Source: Lantana camara (Eukaryota > Streptophyta > Magnoliopsida > Lamiales > Verbenaceae). Taken from it: DNA of 64,000 nucleotides. The stretch is taken from contig CM074863.1 of assembly GCA_037501455.1 (NCBI GenBank), positions 59,563,501 through 59,627,500 of the forward strand. Direction: 5' to 3'. The notes under the pieces are model-generated. The model saw nothing but the letters and a program-made list of their open reading frames with translations. It made no database searches and was not told the origin of the DNA. The position numbers were made by a program, and so were the translations under genes. Below are positions 46,883 through 58,994 of the stretch, in pieces; the first letter of the stretch is position 1; each line of letters opens with the position of its first letter.

Positions 46883-47550
46883 CTATGAACAAAATAAATG
46901 ATAAAAGATATAACTTAGACTCAGTATGAACCAAAAAGATGCTCGGCAAATCCATATGAATGCAATGCATGTCACATACGTTCAAATTTAGACATATTAG
47001 AGTAAATATAATACCATCATAGCAACGAAGCGTAAATTAAGTTCATATCATATCATATAAGCTCATAACATATCATATTATATCATATCAATATCATATA
47101 TGAATTTAAAACACATAAGGTGTAGCACCCAGAACGGTGGGCCACCACATCCCCCGCACCTAAACCCGAACCCACATATGGAATGGATTTCCATACATGA
47201 GTCCGTGTTCAAGCGAATAGGAACCTACACTCACATGCTAGGCTAAGCGGGACTAAACTCGAACAGAGCGAGCAAATAAACAAAACAGATATGCGGAATC
47301 AGTAAACAGGATCGAAAAGAGCTCTAAAACTAACATATACATCACATACAATGGCCTCACGGCCCAAAAGATCGAGTATGTACATCAAAAGTCCATAATT
47401 CTTCAAAATACAACTCCGGCATCAAATAAATAATAAGGGTATCCAAAATGCAAGAAGTACGAATGCAACTCGACCTAGACACACAAGTACAAGACCTAGA
47501 CTCGCACTTCCCCGCCAAGCTCGGTACACCTGAAAGGGAAAGGAGAGGGT

Positions 47551-47569
47551 CAGTCTCACAACTCGACTG
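47551..47569 (-). other. LTR hairpin of solo LTR J
   Basis: CAGTC, nine bases, GACTG; set in GGGT...AGTGAGG, the reverse of the TCACT...ACCC setting of the other LTRs. Confidence 0.7.
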
Positions 47570-48294
47570 AGTGAGGAGCTTAACACACCCACACCTTAAA
47601 TACGTATAGAGCATAGCATAAATCAAAAGTGATAGTCATGAATCGAGGCTAGGGTTTTGCACACCAAAACCATTTCCCGAAGCTAACATATAGTAAGAAA
47701 AGCACCTATCTCGATCCATAATCTATCAGTCAAACATAACCAAAAGCCCGGCGAGAACGGACTATCCCTTACTCCTTCAAACATACATATCAAATCACAA
47801 ATCCACCCTCGCATCCATGGTGTATCGGGAATCAAACCCTAGCACCTACATTACCAAAAACATACAGGGTAGCTAACCCACGATATGCCTTCCCCAGTTA
47901 TCCACCGAGGGCTCAAGATATCACGCCTTCCCAACCTCCCTAGGTCGTACGTGAATATCTCAAATGAGAGCGTGTACAGGGGTCAAACCCGGCGACCCCG
48001 TGGTCGTCCCGGGTCTTCCTTACCCACGTCTCCAGGGCCCACATAACAAAAAAGACCAAATTCCCATCTTTTAGGGCACAACTCCCTCAACATAACAAAA
48101 CGTACTAAAAGAGATTCAAAACTCAAGCTTATATATGCTCTTACTTATATCATTTCCATAAAGTTCAAATCTTCCACAAGATCATAAACATAATTTAAGC
48201 ACTCATATTTAAATAAGTATAACATATCCGCATGCGAGTGAGAAATCATCACATTATAGGCCCTAGGTTAATAGCTAATAATTCCTAACCTCAC

Positions 48295-48374
48295 CTTAAC
48301 AAAAGAGACAAAAGGTAGGATCGAACGGCAACCAACCACCTAAGCTTCGGGCTCTTGCCCGACCAGATGAGGCT
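48295..48374 (-). other. Exon-like cassette in solo LTR J
   Basis: Minus strand: TTCTCTTTTGCGTTTCAG is a strong acceptor-like end just right of 48374; TTAAG/GTGAGGTTAGG is the donor-like end at 48295/48294; 80 nt between. Confidence 0.6.
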
Positions 48375-48669
48375 CTGAAACGCAAAAGAGAACAAGACCC
48401 GAGACTTAGACTCAATGATGAACCAGATAGACTCTCGGCAATGCTTGTGAATGCAAGGAATGCAATTGAAATGCATAAATATGCCAAATAAATCCTACCA
48501 ATTCTTATTCACACAATTCATATCAAATAAGGTCATAAGTTCAAAACAAGGCACATAACACATAATATAACAAGCTAACATTGCGTACAAGTCATAAATG
48601 AAGAAAGAAAATACAAAGAAAAACAACAAAGCAATAAAACGAGCAAGTGCCGCCGCCATATTTTCAAAT

Positions 48670-48882
48670 GACACGGCCGTGTTGGGTTTTAGTTCAAAAT
48701 GGACACGGTCGTGTCCGATTAAAATTAATTCAGGAGCTTAATCCGAGACGCTGACACGGCCGTGTTAAGTTTTAGTTCAAAATGGACACGGCCGTGTCCG
48801 ATTTTATAAAAATAATTTGCCCCAAGTCGAGAGGCTGACACGGCCGTGTCCAAAACATGTACAAAGCTGACACGGCCGTGTT
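48670..48882. repeat. Array of six GACAC-GGCC-GTGTC palindromes in solo LTR J
   Basis: 14-bp words start at 48670, 48702, 48753, 48785, 48837 and 48869: spacings 32, 51, 32, 52, 32. Four have the centre GGCC with at most one or two arm changes; one has centre GGTC. The sequences between the words also repeat in part (TTTTAGTTCAAAATG twice), so the array is a tandem series of ~83-bp units with two words each. Confidence 0.95.
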
Positions 48883-50588
48883 GGCCCTTCGTCTTCGAAA
48901 AAAAAATACAGCAGCTACAGTAACTCTACGCCAAAAAAACAGAGGAAGAAGCAGAGCAACACGCAGCAACAACAAGTAACAACCTCAAACCACAAAACTC
49001 ATACAAACCAAGGCAAATCACTTCATGATCAACATATAATCTCCCAACTATCACAAAAGTTTAAGAATCATCATATATCTCAAGTTCATCCAAGCAAGAA
49101 TTTGAATTCCATTAATGGTAACCTTCACCAAGCTCAACCATAATCAAAAGGGGAATCATATAATCAATTTAGAGTCATAAGAGATCAAATATATAACTTT
49201 AAATCAAAGCTCAACTCCATGAAACCAAGGTGATCATCAAACCCTCATAATTCATGCCATTCTCCATAATCACTCCAAACATAGCTCAAAGCATGGAATT
49301 AATAGCTCAAAATGATCATATAATCATGTACATATCAAATACTAACTTACCCCTTGAAGAAGATGAAAGAAAATGGAGATTAGAGCTTAAATTCTCCTTG
49401 GTGTGAATAGTGACGGGTTTGAAGCTTTGAACTCCAAAGTTGCTGCACCTTTTCACTCTTTTCTTGTATTTACCGAGATAGAGGAGAGGGAGAGATGATA
49501 GTATATGGTGTTGGTGGGTTGTGGGGCCAAGGTTGAGGGTAATATACCAAGAATTGAGGGACTAAAGTGCAAATAGGTGAAAGGTAGTCATATAGGAGCG
49601 AGGTAAGTTTCCGGTCGGATTTCGGAGTATTGAATGATCTTAAAAGGTTATGAGGCTTAGTCCATCGAACCCAAATCGTCGAAACGAGCTCAACGGTAGG
49701 GATGGAATTCGAATCCGAATTCCCGAGCTCAAAATACACACATTGGAACCTAAGTTGCGCTAAAAGCGTTTTAGCCTCCTTTAGGTTCCAAACGAAACAA
49801 ATAATTCAAAAGCTCAACAAATAGATTCGAAAACATAAAACGAATATAAATCAAAGTTCATAACACGTAATTCTCTAACATACTAAAACAACGAAAAATT
49901 CCGAATTCAATTCAAGCATAAATGAATCAATCCATAACAAATTCCGTACTTACTCAAATAAGAATCATTCAAATTCATAAGAAATATTTAAAATAAGAAT
50001 TAAAAGAATAAAGAATATGAATTTAAATAATGTAAATCGTGCACATACATCATACCTGTACGGTCTGGAAGGCGGGGTGTCACATAAGGAAGGCAAAAGA
50101 TACAAATGAAGCAACAAAAGGTAGCATTTAGGGGATATAGGTTCATATGCGTAGGCAAAGATCAAAATCACGTAAACGGCAAATAAAACAACACATAACA
50201 TATTAAAAGAACATATATTATATCAAATTGTATCATACCTCATGCATATACAAGTTTAGATTACATATACAAGGCAAGATATGCAAGAATATATCACACG
50301 TTGCACTTAAACAGTTATGTATTCAAGTCACGTTTACACTTAGCAAATAAATCATAAAATTAAAATGAGCATCAGAAAATATTATATAACAACTAATTAA
50401 CATTTTAGGATCATAATTGGGGTGGGAGAAAATATATAAAATCATAAACATAGCAAAAACAACATATAGGTTCAAAGAAAGGAGCTAAGAATCGCGTGCG
50501 CGGCTCCGGAACGAATACCTTTGATGCAGCAGCTTCTTGGCCTGGATGGGTGACTTAACAACTGTTTAGTCCCCTCTTCCTTCCCATT

Positions 50589-50675
50589 TGAATGACCGTT
50601 CAGAAGCACAAAATTTGCTGCCATGCCTGAACGGTCGTTCAAGCTTAAAGCTTGAACCGGTTGAATGGGCGTTCA
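50589..50675. repeat. Palindromic word array, element I LTR
   Basis: TGAAT-GACC-GTTCA (50589-50602), TGAAC-GGTC-GTTCA (50628-50641) and TGAAT-GGGC-GTTCA (50662-50675), centre spacings 39 and 34 bp. A perfect 19-bp inverted repeat TTCAAGCTT-A-AAGCTTGAA lies between the second and third (50638-50656). Confidence 0.8.
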
Positions 50676-51530
50676 TTTTTGCGTTGCTGCTGCTGTTCCA
50701 AAACTTACTCAGATCTGAATGAAAATATGCAAATCATGACTTAAAACAACCACAAGTATATCGAAATCAATAATATGTACTTACCTCTTGAATTGGAGAA
50801 GAATCGAAGAATTATGAGCTTGAAAAGCAAGAAGATGAACAGTTACAGGTTTCCTACTCGCTTCACATTTGCAGCTGCTGCTCTCTCCTTTCTTGGCTGA
50901 GTTCGAAATGGGGGTTGGGTCAAGTAATAGAGGGTTTAACCATGGTTAATTGGGTCAAAAAATGAGATGATTTGGTTAAGAAATGAGTGAGCTATGGCTA
51001 AAACCGTAAAGGGTGGCAGATCTACATGTGAGGCTCGGTTCAGACGAAATTTGGGTATCAAACGGGCTTAGAAAAATATGAATCTAGGTTCCTTAGCTTT
51101 GTATTTTTGTTAAAAGTCCAGCGTCACTTTCGGAATTCGAATCCGAATTCCCGACTTTCCGGAACCCAAGGTGCGCTAAAACAAGTTAGGCCCTCAAGTC
51201 CCTAACAATAAAACCGTTCAAGAACCGTATCAAACGAACTTAGAAACATAAAAAGAGCACGTAAACAAGTTCATAACACATAAAACTCATGCATATCACA
51301 TAATCATAAAAATTAAAATCGAAAACGGGTTCAAACGGATTAAAAACGAGGCAAATAGGGCAAAAACGTTCAAAAATTCAAAACACATATATAGCAAATA
51401 ATTCAAGTAAATTCAAGAATATCATTTAAACATTAAAATAAACATATAATTACATAATTAAAAATTTTAAAAGCGCAAATAGCACTCTCGTTACAATGTA
51501 CCTATACAGCCGGACGAGTGGCATGTTACA

Positions 51531-51566
51531 AACTCCCATCCTTCAAAAGGACCTGTCCTCAGGTCC
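51531..51566 (-). promoter_or_regulatory. Element I polypurine tract and hairpin
   Basis: Purine-rich run on the minus strand next to the 3' LTR (51531-51548) and GGACCT-GAGGAC-AGGTCC at 51549-51566, as in element B. Confidence 0.8.
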
Positions 51567-52904
51567 GAAGGCAGGGTCTTGAAAGACTCGTGGAACGAAC
51601 CCTACTCCACACATCCGCTGTGCCACTCTGATCCAAGTGAGTTGTAGACTCCTCGGAATATCACTTCCTCAATTGGAAATAAGGAAGACTTCTCATATCC
51701 CGGTAGCTTGGTAGCACTTGTCGAATCCGAGTGAATCCCCTTAGCCTTAGCAAACCGGACGCTAAGTCCTTAACCATTTTCTCCCACTTCCAAATGGAAT
51801 TCGGAAGTAGTTGGAGAATCCTTCCAGTACATGATGTTCGGTCTTCTACCAATGGCACATTAGATATTGCTACATGAAGTTTACCATATCTTTTCTCATG
51901 CCAATACACCGTTACCGGTTCTTCATGTTCTCGAACCTTGAGTGGAATTAGTCTCGCGACCAAGCACTTCTTGAGACATAGGCTCCAACTCTCTCGTTAG
52001 TAACGGACAACCAAAGCCGTCCTTAGTACATTGATTATAACGGAGTAGTTTCGAGTACCCTCAGGTAAGCAAAGCTAGTATCGAAGGCAACTCTCTTCAA
52101 AAGCCTTATCTACTCAAACCGTGCCCCTTCCTTGTCTTTCATATCACGGGATGGCCGCCTATACAAAGACGAATCTCCTGTTAAATACCAATAACACTAG
52201 AGACTTATTCTCTGAGGCAATTCTCGGTTCTTCTACCAGAACACGTAGTCAACAATACCCTTGTTGAATCACAACTCGGCGGAGACCACGAAACGCTGGA
52301 GAGGAATGAACAACTCCTCGAAGCATTAACCTGTGCAGCTCACGGTAGTTCATATTCATCCTAAGTCCCGTCTTCTTCTTAGATAGGACCAAAGCACTCT
52401 ACGAAGAACTACTCAGTTAGATGAAACCACCTTCTAAGAGCCCATCGAACTACACCTTGAACTTCAACAACCTCGCAAGAGCTAACTGGTAGGGAGTCTT
52501 CAAACAAGGTTCAATTCCGGGATAAAGACCACGACCACCTCAATGTCCTTATCGAGTGGTAAAGAATTCCAACCTTCAAGGAAACATCGAGAGAGTCTTA
52601 CTTCGATCTTCGTCTCCTGAAGCTTGGCTCGATCCCTCGGTTAATCCAAAGGTAAGCCACGTAGCTTGTCACACCGTCCCGGAATAACCAACCACTACTA
52701 CGAAGGATATTAACGGGTTAGCCTTCAATCTATTACCCGAAAATATCGTTGAGCCCCGAACGGTCCTCCTAAAAGCAACCACCAAAGCAACACGGCGCTT
52801 GATCAACAAACCCATACCTAAGGTAGTTGCGTACCTCAACAAGGCGTTTTAAGAAGTTCACCAGGTAACCTCGTCCCTCACAACTCACCACCCACTCAAA
52901 CACT
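51567..52904 (-). pseudogene. Element I pol, heavily decayed
   Basis: Only scraps can be read. RILQLLPNSIWKWEKM at about 51790-51840 recalls the integrase segment LLQPLPIPEWKWE of element A. At about 52340-52400 the minus strand reads SALVLSKKKTGLRMNMNYRE, like the RT fingers ([19 protein letters not shown]), preceded by a PYQLAL-type lead-in. Order and strand fit gag-pol, but the space (1.3 kb) is far too short for a full pol, so large deletions are present besides the point changes. Confidence 0.6.
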
Positions 52905-54098
52905 CTACCTCACCAAACTCTCTCCAAGAAGAGAGTTCAAGCACAAGAAAGCAATAAGCACAACAACAACAAGCAACAAGAAGTAGTTAAGGGAGAGAAA
53001 CAAATCAAGCAAATGGGTTTCGCCGAAATAAAATACGAGATGCATGTATGAGATGCCATGAATGTCTAGTGTGCCTTTCGCCATGGCGGTAGTGTTGAGC
53101 TCGGCATCAACCTCTTCACCTCCACTTGCATCAACTTGAACTGGACCTAAAGTCTTGGATTCACGACTTTTCGTAGGCTTCGGATTCTTGTTCTTCGGGC
53201 AAGTGCTCGCCTTATGCCCTAATTCTCCACACTTGAAGCATCCACCCAATTTCTTCCTACAAACCTCTTCCGTATGATTCAGGACTTGGCAATACGAACA
53301 TTGAATTATTTTCGATGGGGGAGGCATCGAATCCCTTTTTGGCGATCGAAGCTTCTTCTTCTTCTTGGTATCGTTGACATCTTGAAGTTCTTGAGATATT
53401 TCTTGTAATACGGGGCTCTTGCTCGAATTTGAACTCAATCTTTGTCCTACATATGAAGTGTAAGACTTCAACCGTTGGTCGTCCATCTCTAATTGAACCG
53501 CCCTTCTTACTTCCTTAGACCATTCATGCACCGGCGAAGTTTGGAAAGCTTGTTGAATTTCATCTCTACGCGCTTGTATATAGCTTCGGACTTTAGGACA
53601 TTCATTGTTAGCTCCTGGTCTCTCAAATTCTAATATGAGATCGTCCATCTTCTTCAATTCTTGTTTGAGATCTAGGAATTCTTAAAGTCTTTTAATCATT
53701 TCACTCGGAGGAATGTACTTATAGCAAAATTCTCGAATGAAATTCTCCCAAGTGAACTCTTCACCGGACTCTTCTAATTTTGTTCTCACTTCCTTTTGCC
53801 ACTTTGAAGCTTGGCCTTGGAGTAATCGGGAAGTGTAATTCACCTTCTCTTGTGATGTCCCCAGATAATTTTTCCAAATCCATAGAGTCCCAGATAGTCA
53901 CTCCTCGGCTTCGACATCATCACCTCCAAACCACTTCGATGGATCAAAATCTTCGAACTTCTTATAGACTAAATACATTTGTTTCCCTTGTCCTTCTTTA
54001 GATGGTACATGTTGATGTAAAGATGTCATCCTGAAATGAGGAAACAATTCCAAGAATATCGATGCGTGCGGGTTTTTAATGCATGTTCTTGTGAACAA
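52905..54098 (-). pseudogene. Element I gag, broken
   Basis: Ty3/gypsy gag. A start-like MTSLHQHVPSKEGQGK at about 54027, then FEDFDPSKWFGG; a stop at 53898; a middle part with TWENFIREFCYKYIPP at about 53720 (capsid domain), another stop, then 52905-53657 with KKMDDLILEFERP and two intact zinc knuckles, CSYCQVLNHTEEVC and CFKCGELGHKASTC (about 53190-53310). The C-terminal KGTLDIHGISYMH is the lead-in to the protease, whose active-site motif is not clear. At least two stops; no function is expected. Confidence 0.88.
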
Positions 54099-54239
54099 TT
54101 AACACAAATTATGTAAATAATTCACGGAAGTGAAAGTGAATGCAAACAAAATCATAATCCTAAGTCGAACGACCTAGACAGACCCGACAGACGATAGAGC
54201 TCCAGTTTTCCAACCAAGAGCTCTGATACCACTTCAGGA
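54099..54239 (-). promoter_or_regulatory. Element I leader and primer binding site
   Basis: The primer site TGGTATCAGAGC on the element strand lies at 54220-54231, eight bases from the 5' LTR edge at 54240. Nothing else is seen in the leader. Confidence 0.88.
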
Positions 54240-55519
54240 TGTAGCACCCCGCAGCGAAGGGCACTACATCCCCCGCGTTTTCGTACGTACAGGTATGACG
54301 TCATAGGATTCGATACTTGCATTTTTTATTATTTAAATATGCCTTATATGTTAATTTTAATGTTTATATGCTGTTTGAATTTATTTGAAATTATTTGATG
54401 AGTTATGAATAAGAATTTTAAATGTTTGAGCTTATATGATTCCGTTCTTGATCCATATGTACCCGAATTTAATTCTAATTTTTTTGATAATTTGACATGC
54501 ATGAGATATATATGTTATAACCATACCTATATGCTCATTTTATGTTTTCGAGCTCGTTTGTTGTGGTTTTGAATTTATTTTTGGGAACAGGACCAAGACG
54601 GGGTTAAAGAGTATTGGGCGTACCTTTGGTTCCGGAAGGCATAACTGGAGCTCGGGAATTCGGATTTGAATTTCGGAAGTGGCACAGGACTCGAAAAAAA
54701 ATTTGGGAGCTAATAACCCAAGTATTGTAATTTTCTAAGCCCGTTTGAAACTCCAAAATTCCACCGAACCGAGCCCCGTTCGTCAAAACTGTCACCCTTG
54801 ACTATTTTTATTATATCTCCCTCAATTCTTGACTAAATGACCTCATACTTTGGCCCACATCACCCTAAAAAAACTCTCTCTCTCCCTAACTATCCCTCAC
54901 TTTATCCAAACTCCAAGAAAAGAGGGAAAAGGCAGCTGCAAACTGAGATACAAGGAAGGAGAAAAGAGAACTATTCACTTCTTGCACATTTGAGCTCATA
55001 TCTCCTCCATCTCTCTTCCAATTCAAGATCTAAGTTTATATTAATGCTCTCCATATCCTTGTGATCATTTTAAGTTATGGTTGCAAGTTTTCCCTAAGTT
55101 TTGAGTATGCTATGGCTTAAGAGATGAATAGTTAGGTTTTAATGGTAGATTTTAAATTCATATGTAAAGCCTTGGATATATGAACTTCTATAACTTGTTT
55201 CTTATTCCTTTATGCCTCTTTCATGCAATTATGGACTTAGGATTCATGGTAGTTGGCTAACATTTAATCCACCATTAATGAGTTTGATGATTGAAGCTTG
55301 GAATCTTGAGTTTTTGTAGAGATTCTTGCACCTTGTTGTTGTTAATGTGATGATATGATCATAAGTTGAAGCTTGCATGAGTTTAGATGAATTTTTGCAT
55401 GAACTTGGTGTTCTTTTGTTTCCATTTTGATCATCACCTGCTGTTGCCCTTCATTGCCATGGAAATGAACTGCTGGAGTTGCTAAACGAGGATGAAGATC
55501 ATTTTTCCCGCTGCCTTGA

Positions 55520-55650
55520 GTAACCCTCGTTACCTCCTTTACACTTAAAAAGGGTAACCCCCGTTACCACCACCAATTTCAAGCTTTAAAGCTCCTGTCT
55601 CTGGTAACACCCGTTACCAATGTTTGCCTTAGAAACCATAACCCCTGTTA
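55520..55650. repeat. Palindromic word array, solo LTR K
   Basis: GTAAC-CCTC-GTTAC (55520-55533), GGTAAC-CCCC-GTTACC (55553-55568), GGTAAC-ACCC-GTTACC (55603-55618) and TAAC-CCCT-GTTA (55639-55650). Centre spacings are about 34, 50 and 34 bp. The arms are constant while the 4-nt centre varies. Confidence 0.9.
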
Positions 55651-56600
55651 ACCCCTTGTTTTTGTAATGTTTGTCTATCGTTTTATCGTTTTATTCTTTT
55701 TCCATCCCGGTTTCATTCTCCATTATCTATCCAAACGATCTCCGATTGACCTGAATTTTTAACCACTTAAACCTCTTTAAGTCTAGAACATTCCCCAATT
55801 GGAATCACCTTAAAATAATTCCTTGATTGTGAGATATAGTTGATCCATTTTGGTGTCGCCACTTCACCGATAATCTACTTTTATTCAACTTCAAACCTTC
55901 GCCATTTTTGCATCGCTTTGAAAATTCCGAACTTTATATTGTCGGAAAGCCCTGTTTGTCTAGTTTTATTTCCAATAAATAAAACCTAATTCTAACTTCT
56001 AGAACTCAAGATATGTTCAATTTTCTAAGCTTGCGCAATTCAGAAAACTGTCAGCTCTTACCGGAATCCCTTTTCTCACGTTCCTTTCACTTCCTTGACC
56101 TCCGTATGCAATTTAAATGAATTTTACGCATGATTAAGTGATGATTAATTATGTTCAACACTCCTTGGTCCTTACTTGCTTAAACTTGAATGTTCGACTC
56201 GGTGCTTTTTATATGAATTGAATCCGTATAATTGAAATGCATGCTTATGTGATCTCCTTGGGTATGAATGAATATGTTGGGTTATGTGATGCCTTTTTGT
56301 TATGAGGAATTAATAAGAATATGAGTTATACGTACGTGATTGCATTTCTTAATTGCATGAACACGATATGAATTGAATATTGAAAGAATAAGCGATAATG
56401 AATGAAAGAAGGATTATGAATGAACACGATTCGTAAATGACTCGTTTATGTGTCTAAGTGGTATTAATTGTGCACATGAACCTTATAACATGTTATTATT
56501 GTGCATGCATCCCATATCAAGTGAATGCATTGTCGTGCGTCATATTTGGTTCATTTGGAGTTTTGAATCTCACGGATGCACCGTGTTGTCTTTTGTACAG

Positions 56601-56685
56601 TTTTCTCTAGGGCGGAGACGTGTCGGGTTCATAGGCTACTTTCAGTCTTCTGTTCTTCTTGATTGTGTTTGGTAAGGTGTAACAG
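56601..56685 (+). other. Exon-like cassette in solo LTR K
   Basis: GTTGTCTTTTGTACAG ends at 56600; AACAG/GTGGGTTTCTC follows at 56685/56686, the same donor word as in element A. The 85 nt between include GGCGGAGAC, matching GGTGGAGAC in B and L. Confidence 0.58.
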
Positions 56686-57372
56686 GTGGGTTTCTCTTCT
56701 ATTAGTTAAATAATGACCCGATATATCTCAATGTGTAAGTTTTAAGCCAAAGTATGTATATATTTATATTGAGTCATTTCAAAGGATTCATTGATTTCAC
56801 GTTAAAGCCCTTTTCTTATCTATTGAATCCCTAACCTAATATTTGGCGAGACATGATCGAATGCACTGAATGGGGGCCCTAGAGCGAAATGTATGTGATT
56901 ATCCGGGAAAGCATGGGCTGACCGTGAACCCGTGCAAACGTTCCAACGCATGACGGCGATACCGACCCTTACTGGTAAGTTAGCGAGGAATGGGAACCGG
57001 GCCTTTGGGGAGTCATGAACCTCACTGGCCACAATGATTGGGTGGGCGGGTCTTTGGCTGAGTCCGTCCATTAACCGGATAACAAGGAGTAAATGATTAT
57101 GAATGAACGAATATTGTTTGATCACTAACGAATAAAAGAATGGATAATGCACACACGAGGAGAAGGTTGGAGAATTCGTCCACTTGTCGGGCTCACGTAA
57201 TGACCTCATGAATGAATGAATGAAATTGATTTTTATAATCCCGAGCATTATTTTTTTCTTTGTTTTTACCCACTTGGGAAATGTTGCAAGACCTCGTACA
57301 GGATTATGACTTGTATGTGTGGGTGTTTAATTCTGTATTATTATTGTATTAAGCCCCTGTTTTATACCCACC

Positions 57373-57387
57373 AGTCTCTTATAGACT
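57373..57387 (+). other. LTR hairpin of solo LTR K
   Basis: AGTCT-CTTAT-AGACT, in the setting CCCACC...GAACTCGG, as in element A, and followed by TTGCAGG 24 bases later. Confidence 0.75.
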
Positions 57388-58994
57388 GAACTCGGATTGT
57401 TTTCAGTTTTCTTGCAGGTTTGGAGTGCTAGGCGGGAAGTCGAGTCTGTCAAGTCTCGTGGTCAAGTCTGAGTCTATCCTTTTGCATATTGTTATTGAAT
57501 AAGTTATACGAAGATTGTATGAATGGTTATGATTATATTATATTGATTCGGGACAGGCTTCTCGGGATAGATTGAACCCGTCACTTATTGTCTATGTTGT
57601 GATAGATTTTATGATCTGCTTCCGCTTATGCTTTTGTTTTGTTAAAGTGCTTATTTGCTTTCGAGGTTTTAGCTCCCGCCTAGCATAGAGAGTGAGTTGT
57701 GTCCCCGTTCGCTTTAATCTGTCATGTATATGGATTACTCATTTCATATGCGGGTCGGGTCTTAGTGCGGGGGGATGTGTCGTCACGCGCTCGGGCGCTA
57801 CACCCCGCACCATAGCCCGACACGTGTAACGAATGGGAACTCTGCATACGCACCAAGCTATAGTGAACGGGAGATAAACAAAATCACCTAGGCTAGCCGG
57901 TCTAGACTCTAATACAGAGTGCGCAGAATAACCAAAAGCAAATGCGGAAGCACCAGGATTTCAAACTTAAACACTTATGCATGCTCAACATATAAACAAG
58001 ATATACATAACATGCCCATCCCGGACCGAATAAATCATACAAGTTCTAAAGCTCAATTCCGAGATCATATTCTCATACATATTTATACATAATACCAAAA
58101 GTGAAAAGTATAGATGCAAGGTATGCAAAGACTCTACTACAGGACTCGAACAACTCAAAAGAAAAAAAGCCGCCTAGCACGAAACGAACACCTATACCTA
58201 CAACTCAAAGAAACAAGAGGGAAAAAGAAAACAACGAGGAGGGGTCACTCCTAAAGACTTGTGAGGGGACTAACACACTCACACATACATATACATAGGA
58301 GCATAGCATATTCAAAATTAAAGAGTTCATGAACCGGGGTGTGGTTTTTGTATTCTAAAATATTTTAGCCCGTGATAATACATATAAAGAAAAAGGTTTA
58401 AAGCTGAAGGCCAAAATCAACCAATTATAGAAGTTAGAAGTGCACTCCCGTTTCATGAACTATAATCGGAACCAAAATCACACTAACTCGGCGGGTACGA
58501 GTTTTCAACCCACCTAATTCATTTTCAGAATCAGAATCAAAGGCAAAACTAAATTCAGAAACAATCCTACCTTCTCCGTTTGGCAAAGAGAGGCGTGACC
58601 CCTCAACCCTGAGGCTCTCAGCAAAACATATGAGTCGGGGGATCCTACCCGCTCCTTCGACGGTTGCTCCCGTCGGCTCAAGAAAACCCGTCTTCCCCTC
58701 GACCTCCCAAAGTTGGGCTAAGTCTCTCAAAGATGGAGTTGTGTTGATGGGAGAGCTCGACGACCCCACGGCCGACCCCAGATACCATTTCACTTCTTCG
58801 GGGCCCAAGGCAAAGTCCAAAGCTCATATACATATTCAAAGACTTATCTTTCAAAGCCAAATCTTGCTAGATCAAAACACGCACCAACCCTTTTCAAAAA
58901 GAAACAAACAAAAACATAGCTTATATATATATATATATAAACGTTTTCAAAGATTTCATAGCAAACGGGCCAATTCCCACAAAGTACATATCAA

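Larger units (their letters stand above)
47121..50084 (-). repeat. Solo LTR J
   Basis: 2964 bp, plus strand TGTAGCACCC...GGGGTGTCACA, with TAAGG on both sides (47116-47120, 50085-50089) and no interior. Minus-strand modules: first donor TTCAAGGG/GTAAGTTAG (about 49348), six palindromic words (48670-48882), cassette 48295-48374, GC-rich block (about 47880-48055), hairpin 47551-47569, acceptor-like CCCTTTCAG (47530). No gene is seen. Confidence 0.94.
46391..51530 (-). repeat. Element I, 3' LTR (left end truncated; split by J)
   Basis: 46391-47120 and 50085-51530 form the 3' LTR of element I, ending GGCATGTTACA. The part 46391-46750 matches 58690-59031 in its 5' LTR. The left end (TGTAGCACCCC and about 1 kb more) is missing. 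An (AT)n microsatellite is at 46697-46742. Minus-strand modules: first donor AATTCAAGAG/GTAAGTACAT (50785/50784), word array 50589-50675 and cassette 46812-46882. No gene is seen. Confidence 0.85.
54277..57802 (+). repeat. Solo LTR K (5' edge lost)
   Basis: About 3.5 kb of LTR ending GGGCGCTACA (57802), with no primer site and no interior. Its start should read TGTAACA.CCCCGCG or similar, but the flank runs straight from CATCCCCCGC into GTTTTCGTACG, so the first bases were lost. Modules: four palindromic words (55520-55650), cassette 56601-56685, GC-rich block (about 56870-57030), hairpin 57373-57387, acceptor-like TTTTCAGTTTTCTTGCAG ending at 57417, one CGGGACAGG...TTGAACCCG module (57547-57580). 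Intron-like sequence at 55738-55930 is close to that of element B (8786-8975). No gene is seen. Confidence 0.88.

Noticed and set aside
48670..48882. CRISPR-like array (regularly spaced palindromic repeats)
   Set aside because: The repeats are 14 bp, spacers partly repeat each other, and the context is a plant LTR; no cas genes.
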